In this document: one piece after another, positions 1 through 8,592 of the stretch
How positions within the stretch are numbered: position 1 is the stretch's first letter
Layout of the letters: each line of letters starts with the position of its first letter
From: Planctomycetota bacterium
GTDB taxonomy: Bacteria; Planctomycetota; UBA8108; JACQVS01
Length of the DNA stretch: 64,000 nt
Assembly: GCA_028280485.1 (NCBI GenBank)
Contig: JANQLS010000072.1
Span: 1-64,000 of the forward strand
Direction: 5' to 3'
Program-made: the position numbers and the translations under genes
Notes under the pieces: model-generated
Told to the model about the DNA's origin: nothing
What the model saw: the letters and a program-made list of their open reading frames with translations, nothing else
The model's database searches: none

Positions 1-4
1 GGCG

Positions 5-44
5 CCTCCCCCATGGGGGAGGGAGGGCTCTGGGAGACCAGAGC
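5..44. repeat. Palindrome plus hairpin at left side of IS481 remnant
   Basis: Positions 5-22 are an 18-bp perfect palindrome centred on CCATGG. A second stem follows at 27-33 and 38-44 (GCTCTGG/CCAGAGC). A related palindrome and CTCTGG/CCAGAG pair lie at the other side of the transposase remnant (803-853). The two sides therefore look like the surroundings or ends of one old insertion, though exact IS termini cannot be fixed. Confidence 0.5.
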
Positions 45-49
45 GTAAC

Positions 50-775
50 TTGTATTTAGGACTTCCTCATCGAAAGTGCGAAAAAGACTGGACGCTACCG
101 CATGCCTATCTCTTCGTAGAATGTAAGCACTCGGTTATTAAGCAAATCAGCTGCAACGAGTGCATTTTTCATTTGATTGAGTTTGCTATGAGCAACCTTG
201 GAGAACGTATCGGTGTAAGTCTGTTGGTAAATCCGCCCAACTCCTTTGAGTGTACCCACGTAGAAAGTGTCTAAGCTTCCAAGATATCCAAGATGTTCAG
301 TTTCAATCTCACCCTGCGCTTGCTTCACTTCTTTGGCTTTTTCCAGAGCCTGAAGCTGAGCCTCAGTAAAAATTACTCCTTCAGACGCTACGCGAACCTC
401 AAGAGCTTTTAGTCTCAGCTTGAAGTTATGAAGGTTATGCCGCAGCAAAACACATCGAACACCACCTGAAGATATCATTATGCACTGCTATTTAAGCTCA
501 TTCGATACACGGGTTTGACCGTAGGCAGGGAAGTCTTCAGAAAACTTAAGCACCGCTTCTTAAAAATGTTCTGGGACTCGGTTTCTTCTATTTGGTTTGC
601 GTCGAGTTAGCTCCTAAAGAGCGGCTTTTCCACCTTCTTCATAAGCTTCCTTCCATCGGTAGAAAGTGTCGCGAGAGTAGCCCATTACATTTCAGGCATC
701 ACTGACATTGCCTAAACGTTTCGCTAACTCTATCAGTCCTAATTTGTTTTTGATAAGCTTTTCTTCTGTGGTCAT
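50..775 (-). pseudogene. Degraded IS481-family transposase
   Basis: Read on the minus strand from the ATG at 775, this frame gives an N-terminal helix-turn-helix (MTTEEKLIKNKLGL, then VMGYSRDTFYRWK). The linker and the start of the integrase core follow (ETEHLGYLGSLDTFYVG, GVGRIYQQT). This is the order seen in IS481-type DDE transposases. The frame is broken by a TGA (GDA*NVMGY-type context), a TAG and a TAA, and stops about 240 codons in. The C-terminal half of the catalytic domain is missing. It is a dead copy flanked by palindromes at 5-44 and 803-853. The longest surviving open piece is 95-478. Family assignment is from recognised motifs only. Confidence 0.8.
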
Positions 776-802
776 GGTGGTCTCTCTTTAAAATCGAGAA
801 TT

Positions 803-853
803 TTGCCCCCCATGGGGGGCAACGGTCCTCTGGTTTTGGTTTAGTCACCAGAG
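803..853. repeat. Palindrome plus hairpin at right side of IS481 remnant
   Basis: Positions 803-822 form a 20-bp perfect palindrome (TTGCCCCCC/GGGGGGCAA around AT). It is followed by CTCTGG at 828-833 and CCAGAG at 848-853. It mirrors the structures at 5-44 on the other side of the transposase remnant. Confidence 0.5.
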
Positions 854-934
854 TTCTACCATGACCCGTTTATTCCTTCAGCAATTATTGAAGGTGTCAG
901 ATTAAGTCGTGACTAGTTCTATTAAAGCCACAAT

Positions 935-961
935 TAAAAAAGCCCTCGCTCAATTCAGGGC
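935..961 (-). terminator. Rho-independent terminator after the 43-aa gene
   Basis: On the minus strand GCCCT and AGGGC form a stem with a 10-nt loop, followed by six T. It lies 36 nt beyond the stop of the small gene at 997-1128, which supports that gene being transcribed. Confidence 0.7.
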
Positions 962-996
962 GTGGGCATACTGTTGAAATCAATCCAGGTCTCTCG

Positions 997-1128
997 CTAA
1001 GAATTTTGATTCTCTTTATCTTCCTTCCTGTCGTCTTTGTTAGCACGAACTGTACCGAGATATTTAGAAATTACTGCGGCTATCACAGTACCAATGGCGA
1101 TGATTATCCCGTTGAAAATTTCTTCCAT
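997..1128 (-). CDS. Small single-pass membrane protein, 43 aa
   Basis: The frame has an ATG at 1128 and a TAG at 997-999. A purine-rich Shine-Dalgarno-like AGAGG lies about 8 nt upstream, and a clear terminator follows at 935-961. The protein has a short acidic N-terminus, a hydrophobic segment at about residues 5-25 (FNGIIIAIGTVIAAVI), and a strongly charged C-terminal tail rich in K, D, R and E. This is the layout of a one-span inner-membrane peptide. Such peptides include phage-holin-like proteins and type I toxins, but nothing here decides between these. No family is recognised. It stands alone between an IS481 remnant and a pseudogene. Confidence 0.55.
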   Translation of the reverse strand: MEEIFNGIIIAIGTVIAAVISKYLGTVRANKDDRKEDKENQNS

Positions 1129-1399
1129 TTTTTGGCCTCTCAAAGTTTATGAAATTGTTTCATTACTAGCTCAAGCTACGAGCGGTTGAGCTGGCAAAAG
1201 AGAGGCAAACGAATTTCCAAACCATAAAAAAATATTCTGAGCTATGTAAACTATTAATCTACATAAAGTAATAAAAACCAACAGTCAGCTTCGATCTTCA
1301 TGCCGGCACGGGTTATTTTTTGAGGCAGGGTGAAATTGGTACGGTTTCCCTAGGTAAAAAAGGGGCGATAGGCGAAAATCTCTATTATTTGGACATATT

Positions 1400-1432
1400 A
1401 AAAAAGCCCGCACCCAATTAAAGGATGAGGGC
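1400..1432 (-). terminator. Rho-independent terminator after pseudogene at 1457-1869
   Basis: On the minus strand GCCC...GGGC forms a stem whose inner CATCC/GGGTG pairs extend it, followed by six T. It sits about 25 nt past the TAG of the decayed minus-strand reading frame, which argues that frame was once a real gene. Confidence 0.65.
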
Positions 1433-1456
1433 TCAAGGCCGAATAGAAATGAGTCA

Positions 1457-1869
1457 CTATATAGCCACCCAATAAAACGTAAACCCACTCCGATCCATAT
1501 CCCACTCATCTATCCCGCCTTGAATGACGAGGAATCGAGTATCTTTCATAAAGGCCACAAGTGTTCCCCTGACTCCGGGCGCGGGATTGGCCGAGTTGTA
1601 TTCATGGGGAGCTCAGTCGATCTGGACTCCAATTCCATGCCGAGCATAGATCAAAACCAGCTTCGGTCGAAACCCCACATTGATGGCTCGGTTGGTCGCC
1701 CCGTTTCCGGCATCAGTTCCAGATTTAGTAAGAGGATAATAAAACTCGAAGATCACTTCCATCAGTGAACACTTACCCGGTGGTAAGAATCCTACAACGC
1801 CACAATCAAATAGTTCTGGATTGCTATAATCTAAACTACAGCATAATTCTTTTGAAGAGCGAGATCTAA
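1457..1869 (-). pseudogene. Decayed gene of unknown function
   Basis: One minus-strand frame stays open from about 1869 to the TAG at 1457 except for a single TGA (after HGIGVQID). It contains protein-like sequence: CGVVGFLPPGKC, then GNGATNRAINVGFRPKLVLI, then RGTLVAFMKDTRFLVI, ending in FTFYWVAI. The Gly/Asn-rich start and beta-strand-like pattern suggest a surface or phage-tail-like domain, but I do not recognise the family. A good terminator sits directly downstream at 1400-1432. No start codon with a ribosome binding site is visible, so the 5' end also seems lost. The opposite-strand open frame at 1520-1768 is taken to be its shadow. Confidence 0.5.
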
Positions 1870-2065
1870 TGCCTTAAGAACAAATCCCTCATTACCCTCC
1901 AGGAAATGGGCAAGGTACTAGACACGTGGCTTAATAGCACCACAAAGACCATGAATCGATGATTTGCCATTTTTCACACCGGTGGCAAGGGAGACCCGCA
2001 AGAGTTAGTCAATTTTCCAAATCTTAGCTTAAAGTTTGGATGTGTTTCAGGGGGTCAGGTCGTCG
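1870..2065. other. Intergenic, possible remnant
   Basis: A plus-strand frame starting MGKVLDTWLNSTTKTMNR is interrupted by TGA and continues FAIFHTGGKGDPQELVNF. It may be a relic of another gene. Nothing else is seen. Confidence 0.2.
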
Positions 2066-2980
2066 TCATACAAACTCTACATCAAGATCTTTTAAGATTT
2101 CTGCTATTGGTGAAACTATTGAAAAGGAATCCACATCATCTGATCCAGTCCCACCTAAGACCACGCCAATTGGGTAATTGGCATCATTTATTGTTGTAGT
2201 AACTAGTGATCCGCTATCACCAAAGTCACTAAAGCAAGTTTTCTTACTATGTTTTGCAGGCTCAACTATAATTTGATTATAAAATTTAATGGTTTTATTA
2301 TTTGGGTATGTAAGTATTATGTCTGCGTAAGTGTCCTCCACCGCTCCTATAGTAAGGCCCGTCGCCGAGCCACACTTACACAGGACCATTTCCTCGTCCA
2401 GGACTTTAATATTCTGATGAGTCACAGGTCCAATTCCACAAATTTCTTCAGAATAAGAATCTTGATCTAAAATATGCGCAATTGCGCCTTCATGATTGAT
2501 AGGATGTTGAATCTGTGAAAGTTTGACAAAATGAGATTTATTTTCTAAGTAAGCAATATCATTCGTATACAGGCCATTAACATGCCGTGTGTAATCTTTT
2601 ATGGAGCCATTCATTCCACCTAATACATGTGATACACTAAGCAAATACTTTTCTCCAGTCGACTTACTTTTAACGATAGCGCCAAGAGTGCCCTCCCCAC
2701 CGTTTTCACCTTTAATTCTAGCTCCGCCTTGGATGCCAAGATTAGAACAATCTGAATCTTCTTCACAACATCCCATCCCAGCATAAGGTACATTCGATTC
2801 CTTAATATTACATTGAATACCTTGAACGAATATATCTATCTTCGAACGAAAAAATTCTTTGTAGCCATATTGCACATATAATTGTATTATTTCTTCACGT
2901 TCTTTTATACCAACACCAATAAAACCGAAAGCTTCTTGGAGCTGATTAAATAATTTACGTTTAATCTCTCTAATGACCAT
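2066..2980 (-). CDS. Chymotrypsin-fold serine protease-like protein, 304 aa
   Basis: The protein looks like a cytosolic trypsin/Nal1-like serine protease; no signal peptide or membrane segment is present. Candidate catalytic residues are His in LLSVSHVLGG (about residue 120) and Ser in FGDSGSLV (about residue 259). CGSATGLTIGAV lies before the Ser, matching the G-x-TG-x-T-x-G strand of Nal1-type and related proteases. An Asp between them (in the ILDQDS/NDIAYLE region) is likely but not pinned down. The N-terminal 90 residues hold an ESNVPYAGMGCCEED segment with paired Cys of unknown role. An AGGAG lies 10 nt before the ATG at 2980. It is monocistronic. Its substrate is unknown. It is one of three trypsin-fold proteins in the left 20 kb. 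Confidence 0.75.
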   Translation of the reverse strand: MVIREIKRKLFNQLQEAFGFIGVGIKEREEIIQLYVQYGYKEFFRSKIDIFVQGIQCNIKESNVPYAGMGCCEEDSDCSNLGIQGGARIKGENGGEGTLGAIVKSKSTGEKYLLSVSHVLGGMNGSIKDYTRHVNGLYTNDIAYLENKSHFVKLSQIQHPINHEGAIAHILDQDSYSEEICGIGPVTHQNIKVLDEEMVLCKCGSATGLTIGAVEDTYADIILTYPNNKTIKFYNQIIVEPAKHSKKTCFSDFGDSGSLVTTTINDANYPIGVVLGGTGSDDVDSFSIVSPIAEILKDLDVEFV

Positions 2981-3769
2981 TCCCTACTCCTGGAATAGGT
3001 TTGATTGAAAAATTCAAACAAATCAATTCCCACTTCCAATTGTGTAAAAGTAATTTCAGCTATAGCATTCATGCTAAATGTTTGATAGCAAAGTTGGGGT
3101 AACTCAATCCTATCAACAGCTTGCTAAAACGAAGTAGTTGTACCTCAACTGATCAAACCAATGTATTTTAACCAATGCTTATAATATATCTTATGATTTT
3201 ATTCGCGAATCAAAAAACTTAATAATCATGTATAAATTATTTAATTCTCCGAATAAGTGTTTTCGTACCCGAAATTCACTGATAATCAAAAGCATTCCCC
3301 TATGACATCCATCTATTGATTTCGTTTAGGAGAGCGCAATAATCTATCTGTTCTATAAGAAACAAAGCGAACAGCTAGTTCGTCTCACGAGACACCCTTG
3401 AAATGAAAGCCACCGACAAGATGTGACCTTAATAGCCTATTGAAATAACACTATTTTGAGCCTGATTTTATCACAGTGATGCATTTCACTACTTTCATAC
3501 AATCTAATGATAAATAAATCTAAACTAATAGAGTTGTATCAATCTTTTCTTCAACTTTAAAAATAATGAATACTTAAAAGATTAAATATTCCAAGAGCCT
3601 GAATAATTAAACAACGTTTAAAATCTCAGTTCTTAATTTAAGTTGACCTAAAGAATAAATAGATAAATAATTATAAGGGTAGACTATATACACGAAATCA
3701 CTTATCTCCGGATTTTGGGTAACTGTGGCAGCAACAAGCTGGGGTTAGTTAAGACGGAGAGCGAAATAT
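2981..3769. other. AT-rich intergenic region
   Basis: There is no convincing reading frame. It holds only a short palindrome (TAGCAT/ATGCTA near 3063-3076) and long A/T runs between divergent genes, so promoters for both flanks are probably here. Confidence 0.4.
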
Positions 3770-4030
3770 ATGATGTCTCAAGATCTCACCTATTGGAAAA
3801 GAGCAATATTTGAAAAATTTAGCCTTCACGAGAATTTCGTATCTGCGAGCATCAAAAAACTAAACAATGAAAAATCAATTCAAATTGGGCTTAAAAAACG
3901 TGACCAATCATTAGAATCAAAAATAAGAAATTTCTCTTTGACACCAGTATTTTTCATTATCAGAAAACCTCCTAAATCACAAGAAATTCATTTAAATCAA
4001 CCCTTCATTAATGATGATGACATAGATTAA
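3770..4030 (+). CDS. Hypothetical protein, 86 aa
   Basis: A GGAG about 11 nt upstream supports the ATG at 3770 (ATGATG doublet). The protein is basic in the middle (LKKRDQSLESKIRN) with an acidic tail (NDDDID), and has no membrane segment. The pattern of strand - charged turn - strand (SIQIGLKKRD, then LTPVFFIIRKPP) resembles the small N-terminal domain that precedes Nal1-like proteases. That likeness is weak and is inference only. It is divergent from the serine protease gene at 2066-2980. Confidence 0.45.
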   Translation: MMSQDLTYWKRAIFEKFSLHENFVSASIKKLNNEKSIQIGLKKRDQSLESKIRNFSLTPVFFIIRKPPKSQEIHLNQPFINDDDID

Positions 4031-4112
4031 TAGCCTAACATTATATTTTATCTATTTTGATTTAGTTAAAAATGTGATTCTCTTGTTCGGTATCATACTG
4101 ATAGCAAAATCA

Positions 4113-4577
4113 TTAACTTTCATTCGTATTTTCTTCAGGGATATAAAACAACCCCACCATCCAAGTATAGGATGCCACTAAAACGGCGCCAATCCATTCT
4201 CTATAGTAGGACTCTACTGGCTCCAGCTTAAATGGCCCGCCCAAAGCATAAGCCCAAAGCACGAATGCAATTGTAGCAATCACTACTTGAGGTCTCTGGC
4301 TTGGCATTGGACGACATACTTTTATTAAATATATTGGTGTAGCAATTAATCCTAATACAAAAATAGACCAAGCAAAATATACTTTAAGAGGATCATCACT
4401 TGCAACAGCATTGATGATACCCATGACTAGAATGTAGCCAGAAACGATTTCTCCTGGGATATACTTTGCAACACGTTCCGCAGCATCTTTAAATGGATGT
4501 TCTTTATTATTTTGTGAAGATTGTGCATAATACACTTGTGATTTTTCTTGAATTCTTGGAGTTACAAATCGACTCAT
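4113..4577 (-). CDS. Small integral membrane protein with four predicted spans
   Basis: A start at 4577 (MSRFVTPRIQEK) is chosen because GAAGGGATAGAG directly precedes that ATG. An in-frame ATG at 4619 lacks any Shine-Dalgarno sequence. After about 40 polar residues comes ERVAKYIPGEIVSGYIL, a motif I recognise from a widespread uncharacterised membrane family. About four hydrophobic helices follow (GYILVMGIINAV, AWSIFVLGLIATPIYLI, VVIATIAFVLWAYAL, WIGAVLVASYTWMVGLFYI). No catalytic residues are apparent. It is a single gene. Function is unknown. Confidence 0.6.
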   Translation of the reverse strand: MSRFVTPRIQEKSQVYYAQSSQNNKEHPFKDAAERVAKYIPGEIVSGYILVMGIINAVASDDPLKVYFAWSIFVLGLIATPIYLIKVCRPMPSQRPQVVIATIAFVLWAYALGGPFKLEPVESYYREWIGAVLVASYTWMVGLFYIPEENTNES

Positions 4578-5039
4578 CTCTATCCCTTCTTTTATCTTAG
4601 TAGCTACAGAATTATTCATATAAACTGAAAATTACTATACCTGATAATGGTGCAGCTTTTACCTATATAGACAAGTGTTTCATACAGTTGAAATCCACTT
4701 TACATTGGCCTGGCGCTCTGAACATTCTTTTAAATGTTCTTATTTAGCTTCTAAAACAAGATATTATTTTTTTCAATATGTACAGTTGAAATTTCAGGTA
4801 AAAACCTTTATCGGATCGATTATATTTTCAATAAATGACGTTTTATTCGGTCGCGGTAGGAACCCCGATTACTCAGGCCCATCTGTGCAGATCCTAACGT
4901 GGCGGAACTACCGAACTGGGTTGACCTGTATCCAAACGAACTATGTTGTCTGATCTTGTTAAAATCTCACTTAAATAATATTTGGGAATAGTGTGGATAA
5001 GATCGCCCAGTTAAAAATATTCTTAGCTAAATCAAAATA
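4578..5039. other. Intergenic region without clear features
   Basis: The plus-strand open frame at 4675-4953 has no ribosome binding site and no protein-like pattern. I regard it as chance. Nothing else is seen. Confidence 0.4.
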
Positions 5040-7973
5040 TTATTTCGAACCAAATAAAACCATCGTTGCTCCAATAGACCTTTTAATGTGACTTCTTGCA
5101 GCCGCAAGATTTTCTCCGAGTTTTGAGTTTAGCTTTGATTTTGAAACTCCTGGCTGCACTAAAACTAATTCATATTCAATTTTATTTGATTCGCTGAATA
5201 ATAAATTTTTGACTAAACTCAAATCCCCTTTAATGAAGTATGATCCTAAATCATCAACTCTATGCTTTAATTTTTGATAGAATCCGTTCAAATCTAATAA
5301 AAGAGAAATAGATTTGTTAATTTGGCCACAGACTTCATAAATATCATCTAACCTAGCTCCAGGTTTTGGCCCACCAGATTTTTTTACATGGTAAAGAACA
5401 ATCTTAAGTGTATTAGGTTTAGAAGGACTGAGCGTAACCAAATCTGCAATCTCTCCATTACCATGGTCATAGAGAACTATTTGATTTTTGGGACTGTTCA
5501 AAAAACATTTTAAAAATTCATGTAAGCTTTTTCCCTTCGCTTTATTTTCTCCTTCTACGTAATATTCTTTTTCTATATCGACATCCCTCCAATTTATACA
5601 AACAATCTCATCTTTATCGAATGGTTGAAAATTTGTATCTACCTGAAAATACTCCTCCCCCCTGATTTCAGAAAAATGAGCATCATAAAAACTTGGGAGG
5701 TCATTATTAAAAAACTCCTCCAATGTAGATTCTTTTCTACCATGTATAACTTTATAATTAGAAAGATTCACTGCTGGTTCTATATATTTGGTGCCATTCA
5801 AATTAAACTTGAACTTAAGTGTGACACCCGCTCCTACCAGTTGAAAATACAGACCATTTTTATTCTTCCCCCTACTCAAAAGCTTTAAGTCTAAGTCGAC
5901 CATTGGCCACTCAGTATCGACATTTCCATTAGAATCCTTAACTAATAATCTACAATCACCAGAGTATATTTTTTGTCCCCAATCCATAGCAATAATAGGC
6001 AATTTAAAGGATTTTATAATTTTCCCAACTGGTAGATACTTAAGCTCATCTTTAGCTTCAAAATGAGAATTATCATTGATAAGATTCGCTAAATTTTCGC
6101 ACCACCTAATAAGAACTGGGATCTGAATATTTTTCATACTCCAAATTTTTGAACTACTGCTATATCCAATTGTGGTTGCTTTACCTTTACTCAATCCTGT
6201 TGCAGATAAATGCCCCCGCCTATAGTTTCTACCATCATTTTTATCAACAGTTTTTTGGACCTTTTTTCCGGACAGTATTCTGTACGATTCCATAGTACTT
6301 AGCAAAGTACGGTTTCTCATCCCAAGATTAAAAACATCAACTCCATCAATCTCTCTCAATACTCGATTAATTTTACTAATAGGAAGGATTTTATGAACAC
6401 CATCGGTAAAATGATATGCGATATCTTCATAAAGACTGATGCTTTTAGTTTCAGAAGCGTTAATGAAAAGCAATCTAGAATTCTTATCATAATGTACAAC
6501 AAATAGGTCAAATTCAGTTCTCATAAAAGAAGAGCTTTTTGACCAGCGTTGCTTCTCAGTTTCTTTTGTAATAAATATCACAGAGGATAATTTTTCACTT
6601 TCTTGCCAATAGACAATCGAAACTCTTTTACCTAAATCGAGCTCTTTACCTTGGTTTAAGTTGATTTTTTTACCAACTTGATAAATCTTTACATGACTAA
6701 ATGGAGTTAATGAATAGAGACTTATATCTTCGGTTTCTATATTTGTAACTATTGGAGTAGAAAATTTCTCGATTGATTCTCTAACAAATTTTTCTTCACC
6801 AATCTTATTACTACTTAAGTCGATAATAATATCTTGCCAAACAGCTCCATCTTCATATAAACGTGTTCTTTCAATTTCAATTTCTGATGGAATCGCGAGA
6901 AATTTTGCTTTACCAATATTTTTAGCGTTTGTTCGAGCAAAACGCCCAATAAATTGGAGTGTTATCTCAAGTGATTTATGTGGAGTGTGGATTGCAGCAA
7001 TTTTGAGCTTTGGAAAATCAAATCCTTCACTCATCATATCTACACAAATTATGCCATCAAGCTCACCTTTAGAGAGTTTCTTCAGTACCTTCTTTACTTC
7101 AGCATATGAGTGGTCGCTATGTACAACTCTTAACTTCAAATTAGTTACGGATGAATATATTTCGCTCAACTCATCTGCACGTTTCTTTTTATCTGTCCGT
7201 ACCATCAAATAATGATCAAATCCTGCTTTCTTATCAGCAATAAAAACTTCATTTGCTTTTTTCGCAATTGCTTCGTCGTTATTTTCTTCTTGCTTTGTAA
7301 CAACTGGAATATACTCAATTTGACCAAAGATTCTCTCCTCATATGCTACTTTTAATGGATACTCATATACAAATCTCCCTTTGATTTCCTTTTTATCCCT
7401 TCGAAAAGGGGTGGCAGTGAAAAAGACTTTTTCTGCATAATGAAATGCCTCTAATAGTTCATTCCAAGATTTAGTTGCTACATGATGCGCCTCATCAATC
7501 AATAAAAGGTCAAAGAGTCCAGTTGGAGGCTGAGGTACGTCATCAATTACTGGACTAATACTATTAGGGGTCGCAACAACAACATCAAATTTTTTTAATT
7601 TAACCCAATCAGCTTTTGTAACTATGCGATTCTCAAGTTCAATGACATTCGGATTTTTAATTTTAGAAGTAAATACTTTTAACTTTCGAAGCGTGGATAA
7701 TTTTTTTAGGTCCTCAGCAATTTGATTCCTAACAAGCCTCCTGGTGGTTACTACCAAAACTCGTTTACTTTGAAGGACAAAAGGAACCATTTCTAATACT
7801 GCAGTTTTCCCTGATCCCGTGGGCATAACTACTATTGCAGGCTCTTCGCTCCTCAACGTAAAGTGCGCAGCAATAGAATGGATCGCCCCGATCTGACCAT
7901 TTCTCAATCCTAATTGTCGTCCCTTAGCTTTTGGATACTTTAAGTGGGAATAATATTTAGAAAAGAAGCCCAT
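5040..7973 (-). CDS. Superfamily II DNA/RNA helicase with C-terminal nuclease-like region, 977 aa
   Basis: This is an ATP-dependent helicase or translocase of the ResIII/DEAD type. Walker A is VVMPTGSGKTAV (about residue 50), DEAH box is LLIDEAHHV (about 155), motif III is FFTATPFRRD, and motif VI is LQFIGRFAR (about 345). The remaining 600 residues are not a standard helicase tail. Near residues 850-900 GEIADLVTL is followed by LKIVLYHVKKSGG, a D...HxK spacing that could be a PD-(D/E)XK-type nuclease core with an altered acidic residue; this is inference. Large stand-alone SF2 proteins of this kind are common in defence islands. The ATG at 7973 falls at the end of a 159-bp leader that is duplicated upstream of an unrelated gene at 39 kb. 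No methylase partner is adjacent. Confidence 0.8.
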   Translation of the reverse strand: MGFFSKYYSHLKYPKAKGRQLGLRNGQIGAIHSIAAHFTLRSEEPAIVVMPTGSGKTAVLEMVPFVLQSKRVLVVTTRRLVRNQIAEDLKKLSTLRKLKVFTSKIKNPNVIELENRIVTKADWVKLKKFDVVVATPNSISPVIDDVPQPPTGLFDLLLIDEAHHVATKSWNELLEAFHYAEKVFFTATPFRRDKKEIKGRFVYEYPLKVAYEERIFGQIEYIPVVTKQEENNDEAIAKKANEVFIADKKAGFDHYLMVRTDKKKRADELSEIYSSVTNLKLRVVHSDHSYAEVKKVLKKLSKGELDGIICVDMMSEGFDFPKLKIAAIHTPHKSLEITLQFIGRFARTNAKNIGKAKFLAIPSEIEIERTRLYEDGAVWQDIIIDLSSNKIGEEKFVRESIEKFSTPIVTNIETEDISLYSLTPFSHVKIYQVGKKINLNQGKELDLGKRVSIVYWQESEKLSSVIFITKETEKQRWSKSSSFMRTEFDLFVVHYDKNSRLLFINASETKSISLYEDIAYHFTDGVHKILPISKINRVLREIDGVDVFNLGMRNRTLLSTMESYRILSGKKVQKTVDKNDGRNYRRGHLSATGLSKGKATTIGYSSSSKIWSMKNIQIPVLIRWCENLANLINDNSHFEAKDELKYLPVGKIIKSFKLPIIAMDWGQKIYSGDCRLLVKDSNGNVDTEWPMVDLDLKLLSRGKNKNGLYFQLVGAGVTLKFKFNLNGTKYIEPAVNLSNYKVIHGRKESTLEEFFNNDLPSFYDAHFSEIRGEEYFQVDTNFQPFDKDEIVCINWRDVDIEKEYYVEGENKAKGKSLHEFLKCFLNSPKNQIVLYDHGNGEIADLVTLSPSKPNTLKIVLYHVKKSGGPKPGARLDDIYEVCGQINKSISLLLDLNGFYQKLKHRVDDLGSYFIKGDLSLVKNLLFSESNKIEYELVLVQPGVSKSKLNSKLGENLAAARSHIKRSIGATMVLFGSK

Positions 7974-8129
7974 AACTTTTCCTGTTCTATAAATAGAAAT
8001 TTAACCTTGTACGGCTTATAACCTTTAGGCACCACAAGCATTAAAAGTTCATAGATTGAAACCTATGGTTCTAATTTTCTATTTGCGGGATATATATACA
8101 ACAAAGAATTCAGAGAATTTTTAAAGACA
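7971..8129 (-). repeat. Leader repeat copy 1 (upstream of helicase)
   Basis: These 159 bp match 39061-39219 with no gaps and, by my count, 14 mismatches. The promoter-distal 55 bp (around TTTGCGGGATATATATACAA) are almost unchanged. Both copies end exactly at the start codon of a minus-strand gene. The two genes are unrelated in sequence. The far end of this copy overlaps the last codons of the dockerin-like fragment. Confidence 0.85.
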
Positions 8130-8471
8130 TAATTCTTCTGGGTATGCCTCACAACTTAGATCATCATCAGAGGGATCAGGGCCACAAGAGTCCTTCCCAG
8201 GTGGTCCAGGTGCAGGTCCAGGTAAAAACTGGTGCGAAAGACTTGCAATTGCATCGGTAATTTCTACCATTCCGTTATCATCAAAGTCATACACGTCAAA
8301 ACAAAGTACTGTGAACACCCCTAGGAACTGATAACTGAGGTCGTTGATTGCATCGGTGATCTCAAGGAATCCATTTCCATCTACATCGCCACGAAGGAAC
8401 TCCCCTGCGAAAACTGGAACCACAGATAAAACGGTTTCAGTATCATTAGAATTTGAGTCAAGAATTACTGG
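8121..8471 (-). pseudogene. Dockerin-like calcium-repeat tail, 5'-truncated
   Basis: The frame encodes two EF-hand-like repeats (RGDVDGNGFLEITDAINDL and DFDDNGMVEITDAIASL), each with Asp/Asn at calcium-binding loop positions. A Pro/Gly linker and a terminal CGPDP...LSCEAYPEELC module follow. In Planctomycetota and allied groups this module closes much larger secreted proteins. Here no signal peptide or body is left. Upstream the frame runs into the TGA at 8472-8474, and the only start is a GTG at 8423 without a ribosome binding site. The last codon and stop lie inside the duplicated leader. It is probably a remnant left by recombination. Confidence 0.65.
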
Positions 8472-8564
8472 TCAACCCCCAATCAGAATAATGTATGCAA
8501 TAATGGCAAGAGGTGAATCCGCAATTTTAGGTAATGTTTCAAGGAAACTCTTAATAATATCCAT
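8472..8564 (-). CDS. Short membrane-anchor ORF, 30 aa
   Basis: The ATG at 8564 begins MDIIKSFLETLPKIADSPL, followed by the hydrophobic AIIAYIILIGG and TGA. The LPKIADSPLA(L/I)xAY start is one I recognise as the N-terminal anchor of longer, uncharacterised membrane proteins. This copy stops after the first half of the span. The frame continues past the TGA directly into the dockerin-like tail, so it may be a truncated anchor fused by deletion to foreign sequence. It lies 28 nt after the 362-aa gene and may be the operon's last member. Confidence 0.4.
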   Translation of the reverse strand: MDIIKSFLETLPKIADSPLAIIAYIILIGG

Positions 8565-8592
8565 AGCTCTTAAGACCTTTCAAAAATTACGC

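Noticed and set aside
1520..1768. 82-aa plus-strand open frame
   Set aside because: The opposite strand carries a more protein-like (though broken) frame followed by a good terminator; this frame looks like its shadow.
4675..4953. 92-aa plus-strand open frame
   Set aside because: No ribosome binding site, odd composition and no recognisable features.
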